Assembly (NCBI RefSeq): GCF_000250655.1
Contig: NC_016935.1
Location: forward strand, 6,528,001 to 6,592,000
Origin: Paenibacillus mucilaginosus 3016
GTDB taxonomy: Bacteria > Bacillota > Bacilli > Paenibacillales > NBRC-103111
Reading direction: 5' to 3'
Length of the DNA: 64,000 nt
The notes below the pieces were generated by a model. That model worked only from the letters and a program-made list of their open reading frames with translations. It was not told where the DNA came from and did not search any database. Numbering within the stretch: the stretch's first letter is position 1; every line of letters begins with the position of its first letter. A program made the position numbers and the translations under genes. Shown here piece after piece: positions 52,219-61,208 of the stretch.

Positions 52219-52266
52219 GCACAAAGAGCCCTGCACCGGCCGGATCATCCGGTCGGTGCAGGGCTC
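52219..52266 (-). terminator. Intrinsic terminator behind the yqfB-position gene
   Basis: GAGCCCTGCACCG with CGGTGCAGGGCTC and an inner CCGGATGATCCGG, nearly 20 bp in all, then TTTGTG on the minus strand. It separates the floA unit from yqfC. Confidence 0.85.
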
Positions 52267-52281
52267 ACGATGTCAGGGCGC

Positions 52282-52630
52282 TTAGCGCCGGTAGGGCCGC
52301 TTGGCCCGCGGAGGGCCGAGAACCTCGGCCCACAGGAGGCCCTGTGCGGCATCCTGCGGCCTCAGCCGCAGCGGCTTGGCGCCAGCCTCCCCAGCGGCGG
52401 CGGAAGGGCGCTCCGCCGCCGCTGGGACGCTCTGCGGGCCGGGCTGCCGGAGGCGCCGCCGGCCGCGTCGGCCAGCCGCCCTCGCCTCCGCCCCCGAACG
52501 GCGGCATGGCCCTTCTCGGCGGCTGTTCCTCCCCGCCGCACCCGCGGGCTTTACGCAGGAAGGACGTCACAAGGATGTAGCCGATCACAAGAATAAACCA
52601 GTTGCTCAGCAGGAATTCCACAAACTTCAT
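52282..52630 (-). pseudogene. Short membrane protein in the yqfB position, probably frameshifted
   Basis: The start MKFVEFLLSNWFILVIGYILVTSFLRK gives one membrane helix, followed by a Gly/Pro/Arg-rich region. In the starting frame the sequence drifts into Arg/Trp/Ala-rich text and the stop (52265) falls inside the terminator stem. In the next frame a more protein-like end appears (QDAAQGLLWAEVLGPPRAKRP) and stops at 52282, before the terminator. One extra base near 52435-52450 would explain this; the corrected length is 115 codons. ATG has AAAAAGGAGTGATGCGGG upstream. Function unknown. Confidence 0.6.
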
Positions 52631-52664
52631 CCCGCATCACTCCTTTTTCGTAAGGACTGCGGAT

Positions 52665-53657
52665 TTACGCGTCTTCCCCGTCTTTCCCCGGCTCATTCAT
52701 CCGGCCGAGGTTCGAGCGCATCTGGGTATCCGCGTCGATATTTTTGAGATTCATATAATCCATTACGCCCATCTTGCCGTCCCGCAGCGCTTCGGCCATC
52801 GCCAGCGGCACCTCGGACTCCGCCTCTACAACCTTTGCCTTCATCTCGACGACGCGCGCCTTCATCTCCTGCTCCTGCGCTACGGCCATCGCCCGGCGCT
52901 CTTCCGCCTTCGCCTGGGCGATCCGCTTGTCGGCTTCCGCCTGCTCGGTCTGCAGGTGCGCCCCGATATTTTTGCCTACGTCCACATCGGCGATATCGAT
53001 CGACAGAATCTCAAAGGCCGTTCCGGCGTCCAGCCCTTTGCCCAGCACCGTCCGGGAGATCAGGTCGGGATTCTCCAGCACTTCCTTATGCGACCCCGCC
53101 GAGCCTACTGTAGTGACGATCCCTTCGCCTACGCGGGCGATAATCGTCTCTTCTCCGGCGCCCCCGACGAGGCGCTCGATGTTGGCGCGCACGGTCACCC
53201 GGGCAATAACCTTGACCTCGATCCCGTCCTTCGCCACGGCTGATACGGTCGGGGTCTCGATCACCTTCGGATTGACGCTCATCTGCACTGCCTGGAGCAC
53301 ATCCCGGCCCGCCAGGTCGATTGCCGCCGCCCGCTCGAATTCCAGGTGAATATTCGCCCGGTGGGCCGCAATCAAGGCGTTCACCACCCGGTCAACGTTA
53401 CCGCCTGCGAGAAAATGGCTCTCAAGCTGATTGATCGTAAGCCCCAGCCCTGCTTTCGTCGCCTTGATCATCGGATTGACGATCCGGCTCGGGATCACCC
53501 GGCGCAGACGCATGGCGACCAGCGTAATAATCCCGACCCGCACACCGGAAGCCAGCGCCGAAATCCACAGCATGACCGGCACGAAGGTAAAGAACACCGA
53601 AAGCGCAATGACCGCCAGGGCGGCAAGCAGCAGCACCGTAATTAATGAACCGTCCAT
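52665..53657 (-). CDS. floA: Flotillin-like protein FloA
   Basis: Membrane scaffold protein (330 aa) of functional lipid microdomains. A membrane hairpin at the N-terminus ([20 protein letters not shown] ... [13 protein letters not shown]) precedes the SPFH-like domain ([39 protein letters not shown]) and a long Glu/Ala/Lys coiled coil ([27 protein letters not shown]). AAGGAGGATCTCGA precedes the ATG. It lies 27 bases behind nfeD, its usual partner. Confidence 0.96.
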   Translation of the reverse strand: MDGSLITVLLLAALAVIALSVFFTFVPVMLWISALASGVRVGIITLVAMRLRRVIPSRIVNPMIKATKAGLGLTINQLESHFLAGGNVDRVVNALIAAHRANIHLEFERAAAIDLAGRDVLQAVQMSVNPKVIETPTVSAVAKDGIEVKVIARVTVRANIERLVGGAGEETIIARVGEGIVTTVGSAGSHKEVLENPDLISRTVLGKGLDAGTAFEILSIDIADVDVGKNIGAHLQTEQAEADKRIAQAKAEERRAMAVAQEQEMKARVVEMKAKVVEAESEVPLAMAEALRDGKMGVMDYMNLKNIDADTQMRSNLGRMNEPGKDGEDA

Positions 53658-53684
53658 TCGAGATCCTCCTTAAATTAGGCCTGC

Positions 53685-55089
53685 TCAGCTCTGATGAGCA
53701 TCCCTTTGTTCTTTCACTACCACCCGGGAGCCTTCCACCTGCGTCACAACGACCCTGCTGCCTGCAGGGATGAACTGCCCGGAAGTCACGACATCCACCC
53801 TCTCCTCCCCGAACTGGGCCGTTCCTGCCGGTCTCAGCGGGGTGAGCGAGCGTCCGGTGGTGCCGATGAGATCACGGCGCTCCCGGGAGGAAACATAGCC
53901 TTCATCCGTCGTCAGCCGGTCGCTCAGAATAAACCGGTTCCATACGCCCCGGCGGCGGAACATCCAGATGACGGCCCCGGCCGCAATCAGCGCGACGACC
54001 GACGCGACAGCCAGATTCAAGGCGGCCTGCTGCGTATTGTAAGCGGCCATAACCACACCGCTGAACAGGGCGCCGGCGCCCAGCAGGCCCAGAATGCCGA
54101 ACGAGGACACGAAGATTTCGGTCACGAGCAGCAGGATACCGGCCGCAAAGAGCGCCAGCTCCTCGAAACCGGCAAACCCCGCAATATAATGCCCGAAGAA
54201 ATAGAGGCCGAATCCCAGCAGGCCCAGGATGCCCGGGATGCCGAAGCCCGGAATGAACAGCTCGATCAGAATGCCTGCAATGCCTATGATCAAAAGCAGC
54301 GAAGCGACCCAGGGCTCGGTGACGAACCTCGCCACCCGTTCGGCCGGGGTGGCCCCCACGTCCACGCGGGGATGGTCCGCTCCTCCGATAAACGAGATCA
54401 CCGCCTCCATATCGGGCGCCACCGTCTCGGCATAGCCTACCTTGACGGCTTCGTCCGCCGTCAGTGTCACGATCTGTCCCTTGGGGACCGTCCGCCCCAG
54501 CTCCGGCAGATTCACGCCGGCCTGCTTGTCGACCATCGCTTCGGCGATCGCCGGATTGCGCCCCCGCAGCTCGGCAGCCGCTTTCATCATGCCGGACCAC
54601 GCCGAGACCACCTTCACGCTTTCGACTTCATTGCCCGCACCGTCCACCACCGCGGCCGCCCCGAGGGAGCTGCCCCGGCTCCATGGCGATCTTGCCGGCG
54701 TTCAGCGCAATGTAGCTTCCAGCCGACAGGGCTTTGCCCCGCACGTAGGCAATGGTCGGGATCCTGCTGTTTTTGACGAGCTCCCCAATCGCCTGCGCCG
54801 AATCGACCCGTCCGCCGAAGGTATTCAGATCGAGCACGATATAATACGCACCCATCTCTTCGGCTTCAAGGAACGCGCGTTCGAGAAACGCCTGCAGACC
54901 CGACTCCACGCTTTGATGGGCGGGGATCACCACCACCGGCGCAGCCCGCGGCGCGGTGGAAGCCGATCCGCCGCTCGCCCCGGCACGGGGAATGTGCCAT
55001 CCGAGCCAGAGAGGCAGCGCCGCCAGAAGCGCCATGAGCCAGATCATCCCCCTGGCAAGCGGAAGCCGGTATCGATGTCGTATCTCCAT
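53685..55089 (-). pseudogene. yqeZ: NfeD family protein with ClpP-like domain (YqeZ), split by a frameshift
   Basis: The first frame (55089-54628) has a signal/anchor, the ClpP-class domain (VVVIPAHQSVESGLQAFLERAF, NTFGGRVDSAQAIG) and the serine region KALSAGSYIALNAGKIAMEPG, then breaks. The second frame (to 53685) continues as SSLGAAAVVDGAGNEVESVK, completes the domain, has about five membrane helices and ends in the NfeD OB-fold domain (LRPAGTAQFGEERVDVVTSG). The shift is at a run of four G near 54674-54680; three G restores the frame and a multiple of three (467 aa). NfeD proteins work with flotillins, encoded next door. Confidence 0.9.
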
Positions 55090-55173
55090 GGGTATCCTCC
55101 TTTACACCTGCTTTTACCACAGTTCGCCTGTATCCGAATAGTACGCAGGTTCGGCCCTTTCGATTCAGACCCA

Positions 55174-55212
55174 GGAAAAAAAAGAAAAGCACCCCGGAAA
55201 CCGGAGTGCTTT
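55174..55212 (-). terminator. Intrinsic terminator after rpsU-yqeY
   Basis: AAGCACTCCGG-TTT-CCGGGGTGCTT, then TTCTTTTTTTT on the minus strand, 10 bases after the yqeY stop. Confidence 0.92.
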
Positions 55213-55221
55213 TCGTTGATG

Positions 55222-55665
55222 TTAAGACAAGAGCTGCTGAACGAAGTTGTTAACTACTTTTCCGTCAGCCCGTCCTTTTACCTTCGGCATCAGTGCGCCC
55301 ATGACCTTACCCATATCCGCTTTTGAAGAAGCTCCCACTTCTTGGATGGTCTGCTGTACAATGGCTTTTACTTCCTCATCAGATAGCTGTTGCGGCATGT
55401 AGTCCATGAGAATGGCGACTTCTGCTTTCAGGCTTTCGGCCAGATCGTCCCGGCCGGCTTTTTCGAATTCTTGGAGGGAATCTTTACGCTGTTTAATCTC
55501 GCGATTCAGAACGTCAAGCACTTCTTGGTCATCTAAGGTTTTGCGCGTATCGATCTCGATATTCTTGATCGCCGAACGAACCATACGGATTACGGAGAGT
55601 TTAAACTTGTCTTGACTCTTCATCGCAAGCTTCATGTCGTCATTTAATCTGTCGCTTAAGCTCAT
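55222..55665 (-). CDS. yqeY: GatB/YqeY domain protein
   Basis: Protein of 147 aa made of the helical tail domain also found in GatB, where it contacts tRNA; a role in mischarged tRNA handling is possible but unproven. MSLSDRLNDDMKLAMKSQDKFKLSVIRMVRSAIKN at the start and KVMGALMPKVKGRADGKVVNNFVQ at the end are conserved. GAGGCTTTTAATCG precedes the ATG. Cotranscribed with rpsU (14-base gap). Confidence 0.94.
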   Translation of the reverse strand: MSLSDRLNDDMKLAMKSQDKFKLSVIRMVRSAIKNIEIDTRKTLDDQEVLDVLNREIKQRKDSLQEFEKAGRDDLAESLKAEVAILMDYMPQQLSDEEVKAIVQQTIQEVGASSKADMGKVMGALMPKVKGRADGKVVNNFVQQLLS

Positions 55666-55679
55666 CGATTAAAAGCCTC

Positions 55680-55853
55680 CTAGAACTTTCTCTTGCGAGC
55701 AGCCTCTGACTTCTTCTTGCGCTTAACGCTTGGCTTCTCGTAGTGCTTACGTTTCTTAACCTCCGCCAACACGCCGTCTTTAGCGATGGAACGCTTAAAG
55801 CGGCGGAGTGCAGCATCTATAGTTTCGTTCTTGCGAACTCGAGTTTCTGACAC
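55680..55853 (-). CDS. rpsU: 30S ribosomal protein S21
   Basis: Ribosomal protein of 57 aa: [23 protein letters not shown] near the start and a Lys/Arg-rich tail ([17 protein letters not shown]). GTG at 55853 lies 7 bases after GGAGGG and gives the standard length; frames further upstream add a non-conserved leader. A strong promoter lies 60 bases upstream. Confidence 0.95.
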   Translation of the reverse strand: MSETRVRKNETIDAALRRFKRSIAKDGVLAEVKKRKHYEKPSVKRKKKSEAARKRKF

Positions 55854-55912
55854 CAGTTTTCCCTCCCTCCGAACAGACCGTCCAAGACAACAAAAGACAT
55901 TCATCAAACTTC

Positions 55913-55942
55913 ATTATAGGGGAAAGGGATTCTAGGTGTCAA
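55913..55942 (-). promoter_or_regulatory. Strong sigma-A promoter of rpsU-yqeY
   Basis: Perfect TTGACA (55937-55942) and perfect TATAAT (55913-55918) on the minus strand, 18 bases apart. Confidence 0.9.
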
Positions 55943-55966
55943 CCCAATTGCGGAAGTTTCTTGCAA

Positions 55967-56308
55967 TCAGGCCAACAATGGTCCTAAATTCTCTCCGCCG
56001 AGCAGGTGATAGTGCAGATGGAACACGACCTGGCCGGCATCTTTCCCGCAGTTGTTGACAAGACGATACCCCGATTCCGCTACCCCCTGCTCTCTCGCGA
56101 TCGTCTGGGCCGCACGCTGCACTTCGCCCAGGAGAGCCCAATCCCCTTCCTGCACGTCGTTCATCGACGCCATGTGCTTCTTGGGGATGATGAGAATATG
56201 TACTGGCGCTGCAGGCTGGATGTCGTGAAATGCGACGACCTGCTCGTTCTCGAACACCTTCTTGGAAGGAATGGTGCCTTCAACGATTTTACAAAAAATG
56301 CAATCCAC
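55967..56308 (-). CDS. Histidine triad (HIT) nucleotide-binding protein
   Basis: HinT-like hydrolase of 113 aa acting on nucleoside phosphoramidates or dinucleotides. CIFCKIVEGTIPSKK opens the protein, with paired cysteines near the N-terminus, HILIIPKKH is in the middle, and the histidine triad HLHYHLLGG is near residue 98. Start is GTG at 56308, 6-8 bases behind GAGGAGG. Stands upstream of rpsU with its own transcription likely. Confidence 0.93.
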   Translation of the reverse strand: MDCIFCKIVEGTIPSKKVFENEQVVAFHDIQPAAPVHILIIPKKHMASMNDVQEGDWALLGEVQRAAQTIAREQGVAESGYRLVNNCGKDAGQVVFHLHYHLLGGENLGPLLA

Positions 56309-56363
56309 TTCGGGGGCCTCCTCATCTTCAGTATGCCTTATCTCCTCAACTATACCTGAAAAT

Positions 56364-56561
56364 GTGAAAAAAGAAAATCACGGTGCCGATAATAAAAACA
56401 GACTGTGGGTATGGCTTCTGATCCCCGGCTCTGCGGCCGCCGTTTGGATTGCTCTTATAAAATCGTTTTCAAGGTTCCGGGAAGCACAAAAACAGGGCTG
56501 CAGCCCCGCTCATCCGCGGCCTGCGCACCCTGTATTTCAACATTGGGCGGTTCGGATATAG
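56364..56561 (+). CDS. Possible small membrane protein, 65 aa
   Basis: Weakly supported. From GTG 56364 the frame encodes a basic N-terminus, one hydrophobic helix (LWVWLLIPGSAAAVWIALI) and a His/Pro/Gln-rich basic tail. No good ribosome binding site precedes the GTG. Its stop overlaps the regulator's operator. It may be a chance frame in the gap between hinT and the TetR gene. Confidence 0.35.
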   Translation: MKKENHGADNKNRLWVWLLIPGSAAAVWIALIKSFSRFREAQKQGCSPAHPRPAHPVFQHWAVRI

Positions 56562-56588
56562 ACTAACAGTCTAAAAATAGAATATACT
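56559..56588 (+). promoter_or_regulatory. Operator and promoter of the TetR-FAD gene
   Basis: TAGACT-AAC-AGTCTA (56559-56573) is a perfect 6-3-6 inverted repeat that overlaps the place of the -35 for TATACT at 56583-56588 (18-base spacing). This fits autorepression by the downstream TetR protein. A perfect hairpin AAGACCGG-CTG-CCGGTCTT (56605-56623) lies just before the ribosome binding site. Confidence 0.55.
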
Positions 56589-56639
56589 AGAGTCAGCACC
56601 GCGCAAGACCGGCTGCCGGTCTTCGAAGGAGGAACCCCC

Positions 56640-58571
56640 TTGAACCGTTTCATGCGCGCAGCGACGCGGAAGAAGCGAGACTATCTCATGGAAGTGGCCC
56701 TTCAGCTCTTCATCGAAAAAGGGTACGAACAGGTTTCCGTGGATGACATCATCGCGGCCACCCGTACCTCGAAGGGCACCTTTTATCATTACTTTAAAGG
56801 CAAAGATGAAATCTTAAGAGAAATTCCGCGCAAACAAACCGAGATTATCGAGGCCTGGTCCGCCCGCAAGCCGTCGGAGGTCCAGTCGCTCGAAAGCCAT
56901 GTGAACCGGCTGATGCTCGATCTCGCGGAAGCCGCCAGCGCCTCCCCCCGGCTGATCCGCAGCTGGCTGGCCCTGTCCCTTCAGAACGAAGGGCTGAAGA
57001 CCGCCATGGAGGAGTGGAGACGCCACCTGCACGAAAGTCTGCAGCGCTGGCTGCCGGATTACGGAAGAGCACACATGCTTGTCACCGTATATTTCGGCAT
57101 ACTGATCGAATGGTGCGCGGCTGAAGAAGAAGATGGACCGCCGCTGCCTGCCCGGATGCAGGAAGGGCTTGCCTGGGCATGGCACGGGATCCGCAGCCGC
57201 ACGGGGGAAGGCCCCGTGTGGACAGAACCAGAGCGAAAGGGAGAACAAGTTATGAGAGTGGCCGTTATTGGTGGAGGGCTTGCGGGCTTGACCGCAGCCG
57301 CCTATTTGTCTGAACACCCCGGTGTGGAGGGAATTCTCTTCGAGCGCAGCCCGCAGCTGGGCGGAAGGGCCTTTACGTACGAGAAAGCGGGCTTCACGCT
57401 GAACTACGGCGCCCACGCCGTCTACGGCATCGACCGGCATTCCCTCAGCGAGATGGAGCGCGAGCTCGGCATGTCGTTCAGCTCCAAGCAGGTCGACAAG
57501 CGCAGAGTCATGTACGCCAAGCACGGCGAGCTTACGCCGGCTCCACTCGATTTTGTCAACCTGATGAGAACCGACCTGCTCAATCCGATGCAGAAGATGC
57601 GGTTCGTCGGAGAGATTACGGCCATTATCGCGAACATTCATACGCTGCGCAATTACGAAACGCTAGGTGACTATCTGGCCCAATCGGATGCCGACGAAGA
57701 CGTCAAGGAGCTGTGGGAGCATCTCGTCTGCTCCAACTTCTTCATTGCACCGGAAGAAGCCCGCAAGGTGCCCGGCGCCGTCATCAGCGAATATTATCAT
57801 AACCTGTTCCTGTCCATGCGCCCCGTGAACTATATCCTCGGCAGCTGGGCGGTCATCACGAACCAGCTCAAGCAGAAGATCGCGCTCGGCGGACGCTGGG
57901 ACATTGCGATTCAGGAAGGCGTGGACAGCATCCGCTATGCGGACCGCAAGTTCGTGCTGGCGACCAAGACCCGCGAGGAAGCGTTCGACCGGGTGATCTT
58001 CGCGATGCCGGTCCAGCAGGTCGTCAAACTGCTGAAGGGTACGCCTTGGGAACCGTTCCTGGCCTCCTACGAGGACAATACGGCGACCGAAGTCATGGTC
58101 TACGATATCGGTCTGAAGCACGTGGTCGCCCGCCCGTTCAGCTACATCAGCGACATGGACAACAAGCTGTTCATCAGCGACGTATCCGCCACCGACCATA
58201 CCCTCGTTCCTCCGGGCGGACAGCTGCTGCAGGGGATCGCATACCTCAGCGACAAGTTCGAAGACGACGCGGAGCGCAAGGCCTACCTCGACGACAAGAC
58301 GAAGCAGATGGAAGCCCTCTTCGACCAGTATTACCCGGGCTGGCGCGAAGCGACGGAGGTCAAGCGCGTCTCGAAGAAAGCGATGGTGGCCTCGGTCAAG
58401 AACATCGCCACCAACAAGCTGCTGCCGGTCCGCGTTGAGAACGTGCCGTTCTACTTCTGCGGCGACGGCTGTGAAGGCAAGGGCGAGCTTGCGGAGCGCG
58501 CCTTCTCCAGTGCACGCCTGGCGGCGAAGGCGATTCTGGAAGATCTGCCGGTTGCAACGGAGCAGCGGTAG
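56640..58571 (+). CDS. TetR/AcrR regulator read through into an FAD-dependent oxidoreductase (apparent fusion)
   Basis: One open frame of 643 aa. Residues 1-204 are a TetR regulator: HTH helix region VALQLFIEKGYEQVSVDDIIAATRTSKGTFYHYFKGKDEIL and a helical ligand domain. From residue 205 it is a phytoene-desaturase/amine-oxidase-like flavoprotein: dinucleotide motif VAVIGGGLAGLTAAAYLSEHPG, then SPQLGGRAFTYEKAGFTLNYGAHAVYG and the C-terminal FAD motif FYFCGDGCEGKGELAERAFSSARLAA. Start is TTG at 56640, 7 bases from AAGGAGG. The oxidoreductase has its own binding site and ATG at 57252, and the neighbouring frame ends in a stop overlapping that ATG (TTATGA), as expected for two coupled genes. Thus the fusion may result from a one-base shift near the end of the TetR part. 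Substrate unknown. Confidence 0.75.
   Translation: MNRFMRAATRKKRDYLMEVALQLFIEKGYEQVSVDDIIAATRTSKGTFYHYFKGKDEILREIPRKQTEIIEAWSARKPSEVQSLESHVNRLMLDLAEAASASPRLIRSWLALSLQNEGLKTAMEEWRRHLHESLQRWLPDYGRAHMLVTVYFGILIEWCAAEEEDGPPLPARMQEGLAWAWHGIRSRTGEGPVWTEPERKGEQVMRVAVIGGGLAGLTAAAYLSEHPGVEGILFERSPQLGGRAFTYEKAGFTLNYGAHAVYGIDRHSLSEMERELGMSFSSKQVDKRRVMYAKHGELTPAPLDFVNLMRTDLLNPMQKMRFVGEITAIIANIHTLRNYETLGDYLAQSDADEDVKELWEHLVCSNFFIAPEEARKVPGAVISEYYHNLFLSMRPVNYILGSWAVITNQLKQKIALGGRWDIAIQEGVDSIRYADRKFVLATKTREEAFDRVIFAMPVQQVVKLLKGTPWEPFLASYEDNTATEVMVYDIGLKHVVARPFSYISDMDNKLFISDVSATDHTLVPPGGQLLQGIAYLSDKFEDDAERKAYLDDKTKQMEALFDQYYPGWREATEVKRVSKKAMVASVKNIATNKLLPVRVENVPFYFCGDGCEGKGELAERAFSSARLAAKAILEDLPVATEQR
57236..57254 (+). 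promoter_or_regulatory. Internal ribosome binding site and start of the oxidoreductase part
   Basis: AAAGGGAG lies 8 bases before ATG 57252, which begins MRVAVIGGG, the natural N-terminus of an FAD/NAD(P) flavoprotein. This supports separate translation of the oxidoreductase. Confidence 0.65.
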
Positions 58572-58640
58572 GCGGTTGATCTGCCCTGAATTGATTTCAT
58601 GAGCCATAAGTAAGGTAAGGTCGCTGCATAAGCATAAAAA

Positions 58641-58702
58641 GCAAAAAAGCTCCACGCTTGTTTGTCCGCCTCTTCGGCGGAAACGCGCGTGGAGCTTTTT
58701 GT
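58641..58702. terminator. Bidirectional intrinsic terminator
   Basis: AAAAGCTCCACGC with GCGTGGAGCTTTT plus an inner CCGCCTCTTCGGCGG stem, T runs on both strands. It ends the oxidoreductase gene and, about 220 bases on, the convergent GH26-like gene. Nothing else is visible in 58703-58919. Confidence 0.9.
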
Positions 58703-58919
58703 TTGGTTGGGGCTGGCCGGGCTTCCGGTGCCGGAGAACCGGTCCGGAAGCGGGAAGCTGCCTAACCACTGATGGCTGCGCTCTTGGAGCATGTGAGTTT
58801 GTTTGTTGGCCCGGGAGGCGCCGCCTTGGCTGATGCTTCCTTCTCGCATAAGTCACATCACAGTACAGCTGCAGAAGCTGATCCATACGATGAAGGAAGC
58901 CGTGCATCCCAAAGGCTTG

Positions 58920-61124
58920 CTATACCAGGCTGCCGATCAGACCGGCTACGCGGGCTACCTGCTGCTTCAGCCAGGAAATCCATCCCTGCTTTTCGCCGGA
59001 TGGCTGAGCCGCGGGAGGCTGCGGTGCGGCAGCTCTCTTCGCTTCCTCGTAAGCGATGACGGGCTTGGTATCCGCCGCCGGCTTCACGGACACGGAGCCG
59101 CCCGCCCCTGCTGTCCGGATATCCACCGTACGGGTGCCGCCGTCCCACTTCACGGATGCGCCGAAGGCTTCGGAGACGAAGCGGGCCGGTACCATCGTAT
59201 AGCCGTTGACAAGCTGAGCCGGCACCTCCAGGGTAAAGGTCTCTCCGTTGCGCTGGGCCTTGGCGCTGCCGATCGCAATGGATACCTTCGCTCCCCCTTT
59301 GACCGCCGTGGCCGTCTTCGTGGCCGCATCCCACGTCACTTCGGCGCCCATGGATTCGAAGATCGCACGGAGCGGCGTCAGCGTGCTGCCGTCCCGGATC
59401 ACCGGCGGCTGCTCAAAGTCGAGCTCCCGGCCGTCCACCTTCACGGCTACTCCGGAGGTGATGCCGAACGAGCGCTCAGCGCGCTTCACTCCGTCCCGGT
59501 TGTACACGGCCAGCTTCAGTACGGAACCTTCCGGCACGCCGCCCGCAGCAAGCTCGACCGCAAACGGCGGAGCCGTCTGGGTATCGATCAGCTGCCCGTT
59601 CAGGTAATACTCCACCTTCCCGATGTAGACTTCGGGGATTTTGACGAACGGAACGATCCGGGTTCCCTGCGTGAACGGCGTCTCCGAAGAGAGAGGCACG
59701 TAGCCCGTCCGGTCCGCCGGTACGGCCGCGTTCTCTACTTTGGTCAGGAAGCGGTCCGGTGCAATAAGCCGGCTGTAGAGCTTCATCATCGCGTCGTTAT
59801 CCCGAAGGAGGTAGTTGTTTTTGGATTCGGTCAGCTCAAGATTGACGTTAAAATAAGTGATGGACTTCAGCCGCGGATACTTCGCCGGGAGAATGTCATA
59901 CACCCGCTGCAGGTTCAGCAGCCCGTAATCGGTGAACGATTCCTTCGGAATATTCGCATAGTGGGAGACCGCCGTCTCGCTGATCATCAGCGGCTTGCGG
60001 TGCGCGTACGTTTTGTACAAATAATCCAGTCGCTCGATCGGCGAAGTCGCCTGCATATTGCCCTGGGCCGGATCGCCGTTCTCATACGGCTCGTTGTAGG
60101 TGCTCACCCCAACCCAGTCCACATACGCATCCCCCGGATAATAGGCATCCATCGAATACATCGGCACTTCGCCCGGACTCCACACCATGGCGACATTCGG
60201 CGCTTCCTCCGCCATGATGTCATGCACCATACGGAACTTCGCGATATACTTCTGCGGATCTCCGTGCCAGATTACCCACGGACCGTTCATCTCACTGGCA
60301 TAGCGCAGGAAAATCGGTACGCCCGCTTCCTTGGCTCCGCGCGCCCAGGAGCGCACGGTCTCTTCCGTCACGGAGTCAAGCCCCCCCGACGGCTCCCACC
60401 CGATCTGCAGTGCGGCACCGGCCTGCTTGGCTCTGACCGCATACTGCTTCGGGAAGGTCGCGTTCACCGGCGCATAGGCCAGATAGAGTGCATGCTTCTT
60501 GTTATAAAACTGCTCGGAGCGGTCAAAATAATTGTGCATCTGCGGATCGCGCTCCGTATACATTCCGATATACGTGCCGTACGCCGGCTCGAATTTCTCC
60601 AGCTTGCCTCCCGGCGGCTGGGCCTGACGCATCAGCACTTCCTCATCCGCGATGCGGATATAGGCTTCTACGGTCGTGCGGATCTGCTCCGCACGCTGCA
60701 GGTCCACCGCGCCCCAGTCTTTGCCCGCTTTGAGCCAGTACTGGTTCTCCAGCTCATAGTAGCGGATCGCCTGGTCATACTCGCCGGCCTTGTCGAAGTA
60801 TTGGTTGAGACGGCCGGCAAACAGCGCGGCATTCTGCCAGTCGCCGATCGATGCATAGTGATCCGTCAGGAAGGTCCAGTGCGGAACCGCCTCCGCCGGC
60901 TTCCCCTGGGCCACCGCCTTATCGGCGGCCTGCCAGCGGTTCCAGATCGCATCCGCCTGTACCGGCGCCCCGATTCCGAAAATCGCCGTCCCCGCTATGG
61001 CCGATGCGAGCAGAAGCCGAAGCCCTGCCATGCCCATCTTCTTCTTCCCTATACGAAAAGCCGGACGGCCGCCGCGCCCGACAGGCGCAGCCGGCCTCTC
61101 CGGCAGCGAATGCATCTGTGGCAT
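58920..61124 (-). CDS. GH26-like glycosidase domain with copper-amine-oxidase-type stalk domain, secreted
   Basis: Protein of 734 aa. After about 30 basic residues comes a signal/anchor helix (GLRLLLASAIAGTAIFGIGAPVQA), then a TPR-like helical part (AALFAGRLNQYFDKAGEYDQAIRYYELE). Residues about 165-420 look like a GH26 beta-mannanase barrel: Glu 278 in RYASEMNGPW and Glu 383 in ISETAVSHY are spaced 105 residues apart, close to the acid/base-nucleophile spacing of that family, and PNVAMVWSPGEVP lies between. An Ig-like segment (YIGKVEYYLNGQLI) and a stalk domain (VKVDGRELDFEQPPVI ... TLTPLRAIFESMGAEVTWD ... TMVPARFVSEAFGASVKWD) follow. GGAGGGGACAAGGAT precedes the ATG. The polysaccharide substrate is not known. 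Confidence 0.82.
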   Translation of the reverse strand: MPQMHSLPERPAAPVGRGGRPAFRIGKKKMGMAGLRLLLASAIAGTAIFGIGAPVQADAIWNRWQAADKAVAQGKPAEAVPHWTFLTDHYASIGDWQNAALFAGRLNQYFDKAGEYDQAIRYYELENQYWLKAGKDWGAVDLQRAEQIRTTVEAYIRIADEEVLMRQAQPPGGKLEKFEPAYGTYIGMYTERDPQMHNYFDRSEQFYNKKHALYLAYAPVNATFPKQYAVRAKQAGAALQIGWEPSGGLDSVTEETVRSWARGAKEAGVPIFLRYASEMNGPWVIWHGDPQKYIAKFRMVHDIMAEEAPNVAMVWSPGEVPMYSMDAYYPGDAYVDWVGVSTYNEPYENGDPAQGNMQATSPIERLDYLYKTYAHRKPLMISETAVSHYANIPKESFTDYGLLNLQRVYDILPAKYPRLKSITYFNVNLELTESKNNYLLRDNDAMMKLYSRLIAPDRFLTKVENAAVPADRTGYVPLSSETPFTQGTRIVPFVKIPEVYIGKVEYYLNGQLIDTQTAPPFAVELAAGGVPEGSVLKLAVYNRDGVKRAERSFGITSGVAVKVDGRELDFEQPPVIRDGSTLTPLRAIFESMGAEVTWDAATKTATAVKGGAKVSIAIGSAKAQRNGETFTLEVPAQLVNGYTMVPARFVSEAFGASVKWDGGTRTVDIRTAGAGGSVSVKPAADTKPVIAYEEAKRAAAPQPPAAQPSGEKQGWISWLKQQVARVAGLIGSLV

Positions 61125-61208
61125 ATCCTTGTCCCCTCCCGCAGTACCTGGTTGTCTCTCTTATTATACAACAGCTATGCGGGCGGAGATAGTTCTATGC
61201 CTCTTCCT

